Below the pieces are notes generated by a model. It ran no database searches. It was not told the DNA's origin and saw only the letters and a list, made by a program, of their open reading frames with translations. A stretch of 64,000 bases of DNA, from assembly GCA_030267565.1 (NCBI GenBank), contig BRXU01000014.1, forward strand, positions 1,090,001-1,154,000, in the 5' to 3' direction. The translations under genes and the position numbers were made by a program. Each line of letters opens with the position of its first letter. Position 1 is the stretch's first letter. The stretch is from Pleodorina starrii. Its lineage: Eukaryota; Chlorophyta; Chlorophyceae; Chlamydomonadales; Volvocaceae. This document shows positions 50,701 through 62,600 of this stretch, piece after piece.

Positions 50701-53700
50701 GTGGGTGGGTGGGTGAGGTGGGTGGGGCGGCTGCGGGGCTGCGGGTTGAAAAGGTTACTGCTACCCGATGCTGCTGCTGTTGATGATGAGGATGAGGTTG
50801 GGCCACGGATAGTGCATTCCAATCATTAGTATGATTGGTCTGATTTCGAATGGCTGAATAAAAAAGCACTTTGGAAGACGGCGGTGCTGCGACGGAGTTG
50901 TTGATGTCGGCTGGTTGTTGGAGGAAGCTGCTTTGTAATATACAGAGCTAGGGAATGTAATATACAGAGCTAGGGAAGAGCGAGAAAGGTAGTTGTTGAT
51001 TGGTGATCACTGTGTCTGCTTGCGGATTTATATACCGGTAGTCGTTCTGGCTTTGTACTTCTGGGGACCACTCCTGGAGTGTACATTCCTTTAGCGGGAA
51101 CATCGTGACGTGCGCAGGTAGGGCGCGAAAAAATACCGTGACCGGTTGTAGGCGGGAGCGTATTTCGGTTGTTACGGAGCGGCTATTTTTGTGCCGCTGC
51201 CTGGCGGTTGGGATTTTGGGCGGGAAGCAGCAGAAGGCAGCCTTATGCGATTATGTTATTAACACAATCATTTTATTACGTACTAGACAGGAATATTGGT
51301 TCCAAAATTTCGCTTGTTCACGATGATATGTTGGGTGCGAATTCGTAAGCAAAGAGCATGTGGCAAAAGCAGACGTAAAATAATCGTCTTACTTTTTGCT
51401 GCTGCTGCTGCTGATGATGGTACTGCTGCTGCTGCTGCTTCAGTCGGCCTAGGCCCGCACCTGCGCAGGACCCCACGTTTACCTCATTGTCCGTTCCACC
51501 CCTTATTCAGGATCCAGACCCAACGCAAAATTCGACGCACGTACAGTACCTTACTGTACTGTAAATATAGAAGCAAAATACCATAAATATCCAAGCAATA
51601 AATTACCATAAATATAAAAGTAAAATACCAAAAATATACAAGTAATAAAATACCATAAATATATAAGTAAAATACCACGCACGTACTGTACACGTACTGT
51701 ACCCGCCCGGGGGCATGTGCTTCCTCTTTAGCAGCCGCACACGCACCCGCACCCACACTACCAATAATCCATTACACACCACACCACTCAACACTGAACG
51801 CCCGCGGGTGTGCATGCTGCACGAAACGGCTCATTCACACGTGCTGCGTGCTGCATGCGCGGTGGTCAGGTACCGTCAAGGCTGCCTGGTGGAGGTCAAC
51901 GCGCACTCGCTGTTCTCAAAGTACTTCAGCGAGAGCGGAAAGCTGGTGAGGCCGTGTATTGTATTGGGGCCTTTAGTTTCGTTTCGTTCGCTTTCTTCCG
52001 TCCCCGCCGCCGTCTGCTCTCGTTCCCCGACACGTGTACGCCCGCCCCCACCCTCCCACTCACCCCAACCTGTACCGGTATTCCCGCCACACACACAAAC
52101 TCTCACACACAACCACACACACAACCACACACGCAGGTCAGTCGACTGTTCTCCAAGATCACCGAGTTGGTGGAGGAGCCCGACAGTCTGGTGTTCGTAC
52201 TGATCGACGAGGTGGAGAGCCTCACGTCGGCACGCAAGGTGATGAGCTGCGAAATGGCGGGCCACCGACCCACGGGTCGCTCCATCCAGGCCCGACCGAG
52301 GGTCGACCCATGGGTCGATCCATCCATGCCCGACCGAGGGCCGACCCGTGGGTCGCTCCATCCAGGCCCGACCGATGGCCGACCCGCGGGTCGCTCCATC
52401 CAGGCCCGACCGAGGACTGACCTGTGGGGACCGACCCATGGGTCGCTCCATCGAGGCCCGACCGAGGGCCAACCCGTGGGCATCTGTGCATCTCCATCCA
52501 AGCCCGACCGATGGCCGACCCGCTGGTCGCTACATCCAGGCCAGGGTGGCTATCTTAAGATATGAATATATATTCGGGAGAAAATTTTGGAAATCTGAAG
52601 ATACTTTTGCCGTGGAAAAAGCTGAAGGTTTAGATAATCCGGCCTCACAGGTGGGGCATGATATCTCCCGGGGCCGTGTTTAGCCGGGAAAATCCCCTCC
52701 TAGACAGATCCCGACAGATACTCTCAGCGTTTCTGAGCCAGGAGTATCTCTGGCCGTAGATACTCAGCAAAATAAGATAGCCACCCTGATCCAGGCCCGA
52801 CCGAGGACTGACCTGTGGGGACCGACCCGTGGGTCGCTCCATCCAGGCCCGACCGATGGCCAACCCGCTGGTCGCTCCATCCAGGCCCGACCGAGGACCG
52901 ACTCGCGGGTCGCTCCATTCAGGCCAGACCGAGGGCCGACCCGCGGGTCACTCCATCCAGGCCCGACCGAGGACCGACCCGCGGGTCGCTCCATCCAGGC
53001 CCGGCCAAGGACCGACCCGCGGGTCGCTCCATCCAGCCTCGGCCGAGGACCGACCCACAGGTCGCTCCATCCGGTCCCGGCCGAGGACTGACCCATGGGT
53101 CGGTCCATCCAGTCCCGACTGAGGACCGCCCCGTGGGTCGCTCCATCCAGTCCCGACCGAGGACCGACCCATGGGTCGCTCCATCCAGTCCCGGCCGAGG
53201 ACCGACTCGCGGGTCGCTCCATCCAGTCCCGACCAAGGACCGACCCGTGGGTCGCTCCATCCAGTCCCGACCGAGGACCGACCCGTGGGTCGCTCCATCC
53301 AGTCCCGACCAAGGACCGACCCGTGGGTCGCTACATGCCTTTGTCTGCTCTCATCTCCTTCACGCACCCCACAACCGCGCGCGCAGGTCATTCTGAAGCG
53401 CTGCCCGGTGCACCGCTCCCTCGTCCCGCTCGCCCGCCTTCACCTCTGCGCGCCCGCCACACGCCCGCCACCGGCCCACCCTCCGTGCGGCCCCTCCCTC
53501 CTCCCCCCAGGCCGCGGTGGCCGGCTCGGAGCCCTCCGACGCCATCCGCGCCGTCAACGCTCTGTTGACACAACTTGACGCTCTGCGGCGGTTCCCCAAT
53601 GTGATGGTGCTCACAACCTCCAACATCACACAGGCCATCGACGTGGCGTTCGTGGACAGGGCTGACATCAAGGTACGATGCTGTACGGCAGACAGACAGA

Positions 53701-55056
53701 CAGATGCGGTGCGGACGGGTGGTGGCGGATGTTTGAAATTGCGGCGCCGCCGCGTCTCGTATTGTGCGGTGGCAGCGTGCCGGGTGCATGGCAGGCGGAG
53801 AGGCCTGGTGGCGGCGCCTGGCCTGGGCGGGGCGGGTCGACGTGTGATGCGTGTGTCATATGTGTCACTTCTGTCACTCCACAGTGCGGCCTCCCTTCCG
53901 AATGGATGAACGGATGAACAGGCGAATGGATGAATCTGAGGGTGCCAGTGGACCCATTCAGAAGACGGCCGGTGCATGACCGCACACCTGTCAGTTGACA
54001 GTTGACAGTTGGTAGGTGCATCATCCGAAGCCCCAAAGCTGGCAGTTGACCTTCCGCTGCCTTAACCAACGGTGCGGTTCCCTCGCGCCTCAATCCCCTC
54101 CCCAGGCCTACATCGGGCCCCCCACGCTGCCGGCGCGGTATGAGATGCTGCGCGGCTCTGTACGGGAGCTGAGCCGCAAGGGCATTATCGCGGGTGCGGC
54201 GGGGTGGCTGGGCTGGCGTTTGTGTGTGCATGTGTGAAGGGGGGGAATGAAAACGATACCGGAGGGACGTAGGTGACCCAGAACACATGACAGGGCAGAC
54301 TGACGGACAGACCCGGGGCACGGTACCTGAGGTAATAAAGGAAGATACTGCAGCTTGGGGACGGAGGTGACGTCCCGCGAACGGACCCAGAACCCAGCTG
54401 AAGGGGCCGCGGGGAACGTAGCGAGCAGGTGGGTGGGCATTGGCGGCACTGGAGCACCAAGCAAGCCAGCAAGCCAGCACCAGCGCAAACACACACACAC
54501 AAGCACCAACCTCTGCACCTCGCTTCATTTCTCTCCCGGTCCAGAGGACGCGGCGCAGCTCCTCCTGCCGTACTCGGACGCCGCCGCCGCCGCTGCGGCC
54601 AACACCGCCGCCGCCTCCGCCGCGGCCGCCGCGGCGGCGCTCGGCGTCCTGTCCCTGCCCAACGGCGGCGGCGGCGGCGGCGCCCTCCCGGCGGCCATGC
54701 AAGCGGTGACATCACATGCACCCGACGGAATGGATGCAACGCACTCGGCGGCGGCGGCGCCGCCGCCTTCGGCTGCGGACGGCGGCGGCGCCGCCGCCGC
54801 CGCCGCTGACGCGGCGGCGCCGCCTTCGGCGGCGTCGGCGTCGGCGTCAGCGGCTGGCTCGCTTAGTTCGCTGCTGCTGGCGGCGGCGGCGGCGTGCGAG
54901 GGGCTCAGCGGCCGGACGCTGCGCAAGCTGCCCTTCCTGGCGCACGCGGGCTCGCCGGCGCTGACGACACCGTGCGGTGCGCGGCTGTACCTCCGGGCGC
55001 TCCGCGAGGCGGCGGCGCGGGAGCAGAGCGACCGGGAGCAGCTGCTGAGCGGCTGA
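47702..55056 (+). CDS. PCH2: PCH2/TRIP13 AAA+ ATPase, HORMA-protein remodeller
   Basis: Twelve exons (47702-47795, 47974-48037, 48437-48546, 48874-48944, 49142-49243, 49566-49672, 50019-50108, 51870-51945, 52137-52238, 53511-53672, 54106-54193, 54545-55056) join in phase to 525 residues. PCH2/TRIP13 unfolds HORMA proteins (Mad2 with p31comet; meiotic HORMADs) in spindle-checkpoint silencing and meiosis. Visible: N-terminal adaptor region (EVCLKPNS), [33 protein letters not shown] (Walker A, about 190-197), [34 protein letters not shown] (Walker B, about 259-266), [25 protein letters not shown] (sensor 1), [17 protein letters not shown]. It is longer than human TRIP13 (432 residues), mainly through Ala/Gly runs at about 366-455 inside the C-terminal lid. 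Introns carry a large GGTG minisatellite, a VNTR and a MITE. Confidence 0.92.
49058..49122. repeat. CCCA tetranucleotide tract before a 3' splice site
   Basis: About 65 bp of CCCA units in PCH2 intron 4, ending 20 nt before the acceptor at 49141. It is complementary to the GGTG tracts of introns 6 and 7. Confidence 0.9.
49673..49762 (+). repeat. GGTGGGTC tract starting at the intron 6 donor
   Basis: Intron 6 of PCH2 opens GTGGGTCGGTGGGTCGG and continues in related octamers for about 90 bp. Confidence 0.9.
50109..50727 (+). repeat. GGTG minisatellite starting at the PCH2 intron 7 donor
   Basis: About 620 bp of GGTG units with scattered GTGAGGTG variants. It begins at the 5' splice site of intron 7, directly after the Walker A exon. 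The plus strand is G-rich, so the pre-mRNA could form G-quadruplexes. Long frames of His/Pro/Thr on the other strand are artefacts of the repeat. Confidence 0.95.
51556..51676. repeat. AT-rich degenerate tandem repeat in PCH2 intron 7
   Basis: Repeated ATACCATAAATAT and AAGTAAAATACC words in about 120 bp, flanked on both sides by GCACGTAC and ACTGTAC words. Unit about 35-40 bp with mismatches. It may be a degraded element. Confidence 0.6.
52260..53338. repeat. VNTR of about 36-38 bp units built on the GACCC-RY-GGGTC palindrome
   Basis: In PCH2 intron 9, more than twenty units contain the palindrome followed by GCTCCATCCAGGCCCGACCG or a close variant. Units near the right end use TCCCG in place of GCCCG, so the array has two unit families. 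A MITE interrupts it at 52542-52788. Confidence 0.92.
52542..52788. mobile_element. 247-bp hAT-like MITE
   Basis: Perfect 16-bp terminal inverted repeats (CAGGGTGGCTATCTTA at the left, its complement at 52773-52788). Perfect 8-bp target duplication ATCCAGGC at 52534-52541 and 52789-52796. The 8-bp TSD and CAGGG end fit hAT-type elements. The interior is AT-rich and non-coding, so the element is non-autonomous. It inserted into the VNTR unit. Confidence 0.9.
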
Positions 55057-56656
55057 GGGGCTTAGCGGGGTGGCGGTGGTGGTGGCGGTGGTTGGGAAGC
55101 TGGGCGGCTGAGGGGGGCGGGGGGCGCGGCTGGGCAGCCGAGAGGGTTTTACTTTTGGCCGCTTCCTGCTGGTTCGTTTGTGGGTCGTTGATTTTGGTTC
55201 ATTGATTTTGGGAAGAGGTGGTTGAGGAGCTCTGCCGTACAGCGGCTGAGGGGCGACGAGGGGCGACGAGGGGCTGATCGCGGCTGACGGCCCGGATGAA
55301 GCCGGTTGGGGCTCGGGGGGGTGGCAGTGGGAGGGCGGCGGCGCCAGTAGGGTGTGGGGGTGGGGGTGGGAGTTGGAGTCGTGCGGAGGAGAGGGTATGA
55401 GTGCTGAGTCTTGTTGAGGATTGCGGTGAGGATTGCGGTGGTGGGGGCAGGAGGGGGCTGCGAACGGCCCGCCGCCCGCGTGGGTTGTGGGTTGTGTGTG
55501 GGGGAGGGGAGGGAGGGGGGGGTGAGAGACGAACGATGGCATTGCAGGGCTGACCTGTCGCAGCGCGTCAAAAGTTTGTTTAGATATCTTCACCCCTGCT
55601 GGCATCGGAACGCATGTGGACGTCTAGGAGGCACCTCGCCACAGTCCCTCCAGTACGGATGTTTCCGTTGGGCTCCAAGTTGCCCAAGTATTTGTGGGAC
55701 GGCAGAGGGCGCGCCGGGATCAGATGCCCGTTAGAACTTTGACTGTGTGACTTTAGGCTGGAGATACGGTGGTGTTTATTTTTTCAACAAGCCGTTGGTA
55801 TTTGAAGGAAGAGAACCGCGCTTATGCTAGTGAGTGCTGGAGTCTTGTGCCAAGGTGTCACGGCGACATCCCATCCCATCTGTCAAGACATCCATTACCG
55901 CCCCAGGGTTATTTCATCGCTGCTTATGGGAACGGACGCCTCAGATTGGGAGCGCCGTAGTGCAGCAGCGGTCCCTTCGCTTGTTGCGAGTAATGTGAGC
56001 GGTTATGTTGTGGAGCCCCAGATGAGGCAAAGACTTAACCGGCTCAGCCGCCGATGGCCGTAGCTTTGAATGCGTTCAACAAATGTTCATCAGCAGCTTA
56101 CAGATAGCGAGTCCAACGTTTGGAGTTCTGAACGCGTAGTCCCGTAACACGATCCCGTGGGTGTTTCGACTGCCAGCCTGCCATGTGCGGTTCAAGAAAT
56201 GTACAACGTACGTTTATCAAAATATTAAATATAAGCATATAGGCTGCAAGAACCTATCGCCGGCAATCCGTGCCGCCTGAACGCACCACCCATCGCATTA
56301 CGTCTGCACTCATTAGAAATGGATACAGAAGTACTTCTTATAAACGTTTGTACTTGTGTGGGAACATAAAGTACTTTCGCTAGGAATCACAGTATTTATT
56401 TCGTACCGTGGCGGGGAAAATGTACGATAAAGGATGTCAGCTTTTCCTTCGAAGAGGCGGCCGCTTCTAAGCGATGTCAGAACTTCCATGTATTGAACCA
56501 TGCTTTAAGGGTGCAGCGCAGCGTATGATCCAGGCACAAAGCTGCTGCTAAAAAAGAACTCGGCTTGCACCCGCCAACGGAAGCAACGTGGGAAGCTCTC
56601 TTACTCTTTTGTTGTCTGCTATCAGGCGTTAACACCGCTTCACTTATTTTCATCGG
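55057..56656. other. Intergenic region between PCH2 and the GH42-like gene
   Basis: 1.6 kb: the PCH2 3' UTR, then AT-richer sequence that should contain the promoter of the hydrolase gene. No coding exon or recognisable element was identified. Confidence 0.5.
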
Positions 56657-59600
56657 ATGGCATCCCGGGGTTATGGCACTCGGGGAAGGCAGGACCGCAC
56701 GTATTCGACAGGCGAAAGGGTATTTCTGACATTGGCATCATTTTCGATAATAATTCTCATATACATAGCTTTCGTAAGATCGGTCTCCTGGGCGGGGCCA
56801 TCAGGCCAGAGCCTCGGAAATTATCATCTGCAGTCCCAGACCTGGCCCCCCATCAGGAAGCTTACTCCGGGCGGCACTTTTGGTAGGTGATAAAGTCACT
56901 TGTGCAGTATGCATTATTGAAGTGCCTTATCGTTCGCCGTCCACATATTGTGCCTGCCTGGACACCTCTAAGAAAACAAACCGCATCGTGCGCCAGGATC
57001 GCGGTAACCCACAAAAAGTTGTGTATTATAAATCTGCGCAGGTACTATATATCATAGCGAGCTAAGGTAATTTACTGAGTATCGAATATGGGGATGCGTG
57101 CGCGCGCAGGCCTTCAGGGAAGCAAGTGCCGGTCAGCGCGACCGCAACAATTTGCGCAAACTCCATCACGTAATGAAAACACTTTGTTTTGTGCTCCATT
57201 AAGAAAAACTGCCACAATTGCGCCCGCGTGTGCGGCCGAGACCACCTAACACGCGGGCAGTACCGTAAGTGTCAACGCGCGCGGCAATACAACTTGGGTG
57301 CTGCGAGATACAGATTTGCAATTTCTGATCCATTTTTCTTTTAAAAATGATATCACGTGCCGCACGAGGTATCGAATCGCGCGTTCATCTTTCAGCCCGA
57401 CCTGTCCGACACAGTTATTAGTTTGATGTCAGACGAACGACGAGCGGCTCCGTTTCTCCGCAGGGGCCGCGCCTTCCTCGCCATCCCCCAAAGCCCCGCG
57501 CACGTCTCCTCCACACAACCGCACCTACCTAAATAACCAGTGTTTTGGTTTGTCGGAGCCATGTCCTTACGTTACTTGTCGCGCTTGCAGTCGGCGTCGC
57601 ACTCCTTCACACCGGCTTCGCGCCCTGTCATATGATCGCCTGTTGGCCTCCCATCTAGGAGTTGGCACCTCTGAGAACCCGTGGCCGCCGTCCTCTCCGC
57701 GAAAAACACCTGGACACCCCGACTCCCCTCTCAGACCCATCACCTCAGCCCCAAACAACGACTAAAGACGTAACCAAACAAGCCCTTGTCGCTCGTCCCT
57801 CGCAGCTCGCACTTCAAGATGCACTCAGACAAGCCGCGTGTCGATGCGCTTGTGACCACGCTCAAGGAGATGGAGGCCGCGGGCCTGGCGAGTGTGATAT
57901 TCAGCCTCAACTGGTGGGTCGGTGGGTGGGTGGGTGGGAAGGTGGGTAGGTCCAACATGGGGATGGCTTGTCAGCAGGGGGGGTCAATGAGGTTGGGGGC
58001 AGGAGGCGGGTCTGCGGGCGCCCCGAGGCGGGCCGGGCAGTTCAACCAGTCTGATTGCGCCTCGTGCCCCGTTCCCGTGCCCCGTTTCGTCTGCCGTGCT
58101 CCCGCCCGTTCGCCAGGGAGTGGGGGGAGCCTGAACAGGACAAGATTCGGTACGACTATCTGGATCGGCTGATGGACGCAGCATGTAAAAGCACGTCTCT
58201 CAAGGTAGGGAGCGGGTTACGAAACCTAGGGTGTGCGCTCATGAAGATAAACCGAAGCGTGACACGACCAGACAGGGCATTCGTACGTCCGTACGTACAG
58301 CGAGTGGACCGCTGCGGTAGCGGTGCTTAGCGAGTACCGGGGCACCTTTACCGGGGTGGAGTGGACAGCGGAGGGCTTTGTGCATGACGCACAAGATTGT
58401 GTCATACAAGATACCGTACCGACGCAATCTTTTTGCGACGCGGTTATTTTGCGAGGCCAGAAAATATTTAAAATTTGAATATGTAAACGCTATTATTTTG
58501 CGAGGCGCCGGTAGGAGTTTATTTGTAAACTTTTGAAATTTGCGAGCTCTTGAGCCGTATGTAATAGTTTGCGAACTCGCATCTTAGTGTCAGAGCAAAG
58601 GCATTGCATTCTACTGAAGGAATTGGAAATACCGGGTGCCATACCTGCTTCACGCCACCCATCCGCCCCAAAACCCATCCGCCCCACAGCCACGGGCTTG
58701 GCCTTGGGCTGCTTGCCTTTCGTAGTGGCCTTCCCGCGTTCCCGGCTCCCCTCCCCCGTGCAGCAGCCTCCCCACCCGCTCACCCCGCTGCCCTTCCTCC
58801 CCGCCTGCCCCCCGGAAGTTCAATTGCTGGGACGTGCCGGCCCCCGTTGGCTCCACCGCCGTCACTCCCCGGCCGGCCGTGCCCGCCATAGCCCCGGCAG
58901 CCCTTCCCCGCCGGCCCCCACAGCTCCCCCACCACCTGCAGCTCGCGGCAAATAATTTATATTTGCGAGAAGATTTTGCGAGATGCCTTGGGAGTTTTTT
59001 TAGAAACTTGAAATATTTGCGAGGGACCCTTCCGAGTTTTGTTTGACACTTTGCGAGGCCCCAAACAGTTGATTATTTATTCGCAAAAAGATTGCGTCGG
59101 TACGGTATGTTGGACTTGGACACCACGCACACATCCACAAACATACACACATACACGTGCGTGTGTATGTGTCTGCATGCGTACATACATGGACGTGTGT
59201 CGGTGTGTGTGCTCGCGATGAGCCCACCTACCCGCCGCTAAACCCCGCCGCCCTGAAATGTGAACACGCACCGCCACGAGCACGCACGCGCCCTCCCCCG
59301 CTCGGCCCCCCCCCACACGCCTCCACTCCACCCCACTCCCCCCACTCCACCCACTCCACTCCGGCCGCACGCCCCTTGACGCCCCTCTCCCCCCCTCCCC
59401 CACCGCAGGTCAACATGGCAGTTGACCTGGTGACCGCTCCGCACTGGATCTGGAAGCGCTATCCGGACGCCGGGGCGCATGACTCCGATAACCGCAAGTA
59501 CAGCCGTCTGTCCTGGTTCCACACGCTCAGCGCCGGCGCCGGCCGCAACTTCCTCACCAACGTCGCCACGCACCTGGCCAACGGCTACGCCGGCTGCATT

Positions 59601-62600
59601 GTGGCCGTACAACCCGTGTACAACAACGCCTACCAGGTGCGTGTCGTACTGCGCAGTACGGGCCGGAGTCCGTCCGTGGCGGGGCGCCTCGCTTTCGCTA
59701 GCCCGCTGCCGCGCGCGGGCCAAGCGGGATTGCGGTGTACGGCACCGAGCGGCTTTGCGTGCTCTGGCGTCTTCCTGCCGGGCCGGCAGCCGCAGCCCCG
59801 AAACCGAACCAACCCCGCCTGCGTTGTACCCGCACCGCCCGGCCGCCGTACAGACCAAGTACACTCAGGAGTACGACGCTTTCCAGGACTATTCGCCGTA
59901 CGCTCTGCTGGAGTACCGCTCCTGGTTGAAACGCAAGCGGCTGCCCCTGGCGCTGCTGAATGTCCGCTGGCAGACATCCTTTCGCCGCTGGACGGACGTG
60001 GGACCTCCGAAGCTGCACTCGGGGGACTACTTGGGCGTGGACTTCAGCGCGAGGTTAGCAGCGGTGCGGGGAGGAGGAGCAGGCGGGAGGGCGGGGTTAG
60101 CAACAGTTTTGTGGGAGATGGATGGTAGGGAGGGCCAAAGAGAGTCTTTTGGGGGATGATGGAGGGACGGGGGCAATTGCGCCGGCGTGTGAAGGGGCAA
60201 GAGGGGGGTCAGTTCCACAGCCGCGAGCCTCCAGGCGCCGGCGCCTCGTGGGCGATGGGGCCGTGGGCCCGGGTTCACGGGGCCATGGGGCCCCCATCTC
60301 CACGGATGTCGCGTTACCTCCTGTGTTGAAGCACAGTTTGCGCAGTTTTGACAGTGCACCCGAATCCCAAAAGGATTGCCGGCGGTGCACACCGGTTTGC
60401 TGTGACGACACAGCACAGCACAACACATCACAGCACAACACGGCACAGTGCAGTGCAATGCATTACACGCTCCGGCCTGCCTGCTTGCCTGCCTGCCTGC
60501 TGACTCGCTTCCGCGGTTCGGCCCACATCCTCGGTAGGTACTGGGACTGGCTGCGCTTCCGTGAGGAGTACGGCTCGCAGGTGTACGTCTCTGCGTGCGA
60601 AGCGGTCAACTCGGCGGGGCTGCAGTGCTTCCACCGCTTCGCCGAGGTGCGGCAGCGGAGCGGCGGAGCTGCGGGGGCGCTTTGCGGTGGCAGTGGTGTG
60701 GGGCTGGGGTGGAGGGTGGTGGCGTGGACGGTGCAAACCGCAGCGATGGAGCGGAGGAGAGCTGCAGAGGGCGGTGCGCGGTGGGGAGGGCGGTGCGCGG
60801 GTGGAGCGTCGGGGCACGCAGCCACACTTGGTCTGTGTAGCAGCACCGCATCAGGTGTCCCCCGCCCCAATCTGCCGCACAATTCCTCACCACCGAACAC
60901 CGTCTTCGCCACACGACGGCCCGCCAAGTCTCTCATCAGCTCCAGCTGGATTCCGAATCCTGGACCCCGAATCCCGGATCCTGAATTCAAGTGAAATTCA
61001 ATTCCCGGATCCCGGATCCCCGATTCCGAATCCTGAAAATTAATTTCCTGAACCCGAATCGCGAAACCCGGATCCTAAATCCCGGATCCTGTATGCCGTA
61101 TTCCGTATCCCCACAGTTCTTCACAGTCGTGGACGCCATCTACGGAGTCACCATGTTCAAACACGTCGCCGCCTCCCCCCACACCTCCTTCCTCGTAATG
61201 GACTCCAACTTCGTCACGCCGTACGGCAACCATACGAAACCCAACCGCCTGCGCCTGCACGTGTCCGCGGCGCGGTCGTACGGCAAACCCGTGGTCTTCG
61301 AAGCGTCCGTCGAGCGCGTCGCGGATCACGCCGTACTGGCGGCATCGTACCGCGCGGCGCTGATGGCAGGCGCGGACGGGCTGGGATTGTCGCACTGGCT
61401 GGGCCGCATCGCGCCGAACGCCAGTCTGACTCAGGCGCTGGGATCCGTGCCGGAATGCGCCGCGGGGGAGCTTGTTGGCGTGTTTGTGCACCTAGATTCT
61501 TGCTCGGCCTTCCACGGATTGCAGGTGCGCCGCCGAGTTGGGCCGGGTTGGGGTTATTACAGGGTTGTTTTAGGCGGTTGGGGTTATAGGATTCCGGCGG
61601 GCGCGGCAACCTCCTTTGCCGCTTGCTTTCAGCCGGCTCCACGGCCCCACGGCCCCACGGCCCCACTGGGTTTTGCAGTTCCCGTCAGCACATGAGCAAA
61701 CACACTGAAGGAAGCGCAACCGCCACATTCGCCGCACGTTGTGATTGGCGGCTCGCTCAGATCGCCTTGGACGAGAAGTTTCCTGCCCGCTTGCGCTCGC
61801 CTCCGGCTTACCCTCCCACCCCCCATGAACACCAACCACCCGGTCTTCATCGATTTCGCCGGTGATTTGGTATAGCGGCCTGGTCTAAATGTTCTATTGA
61901 ACATTAGACCCACAGAGTCGTGTGATCGCACTGTGTAGCTGTTATCCAGCTCCTCTGTAATTAAGTAATTAATCAAGCTCCCATGTCCCATCTGCACTAC
62001 ACCATATCCGGTTGAAGTTCTTCTCTGTCCCCTTCCTCCCTCCCTTCCCCCGCGCGCGTGTGGCTGCTGCGCAACGTCGCAGTGGGGCTGGGCGCGCACC
62101 GACCCACTGCATGACTTCATGGAGGTGGGTACCGTACATGGGCGGTTGGACAGTTAGGCGGCGGTTTGTACGACGTGGTATACATGTTCGCTGTCCTGTG
62201 TGTGTACAGCACCTTTGTGTGCATAAGTAAGTACCGGTAGTTACAAGGGCCTGGTCGCTGCCACTCTCGCGCGTAAGCTCTCAACCCAATTCGCACCCAT
62301 CGATGCCTTTTACCGTCAAACACCACGTAACTCCGTACTTCCGTACTTCATCACACTACATTGTACTGCAGGACCTGGCGGAGCGGCTATCTCAGCGCTG
62401 CGAGAGCGACGTGGCGGTGTACGTGGAGCTGAGTCGCTTCCTGGCGGACGTCACGACCTTCTCCCGTGTCGTGTTCGTGGAGCCGCTGCTGCTGTACGAC
62501 ACCACCGAGTTTGCGTCGTACTTGACCGTAAAGGCGGCGCTGATGCACGTGCCTCACGAGGTGCTGCGCCTGCCCGCCAACGTCACCTCCGGACCGCAGC

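Noticed and set aside
49836..50869. His/Pro/Thr-rich frames of about 300 codons on the minus strand
   Set aside because: They are translations of the GGTG minisatellite inside PCH2 intron 7.
52260..53338. Regularly spaced palindromic units that could look like a CRISPR array
   Set aside because: No unique spacers; units are contiguous VNTR repeats in a eukaryotic intron, with no cas genes.
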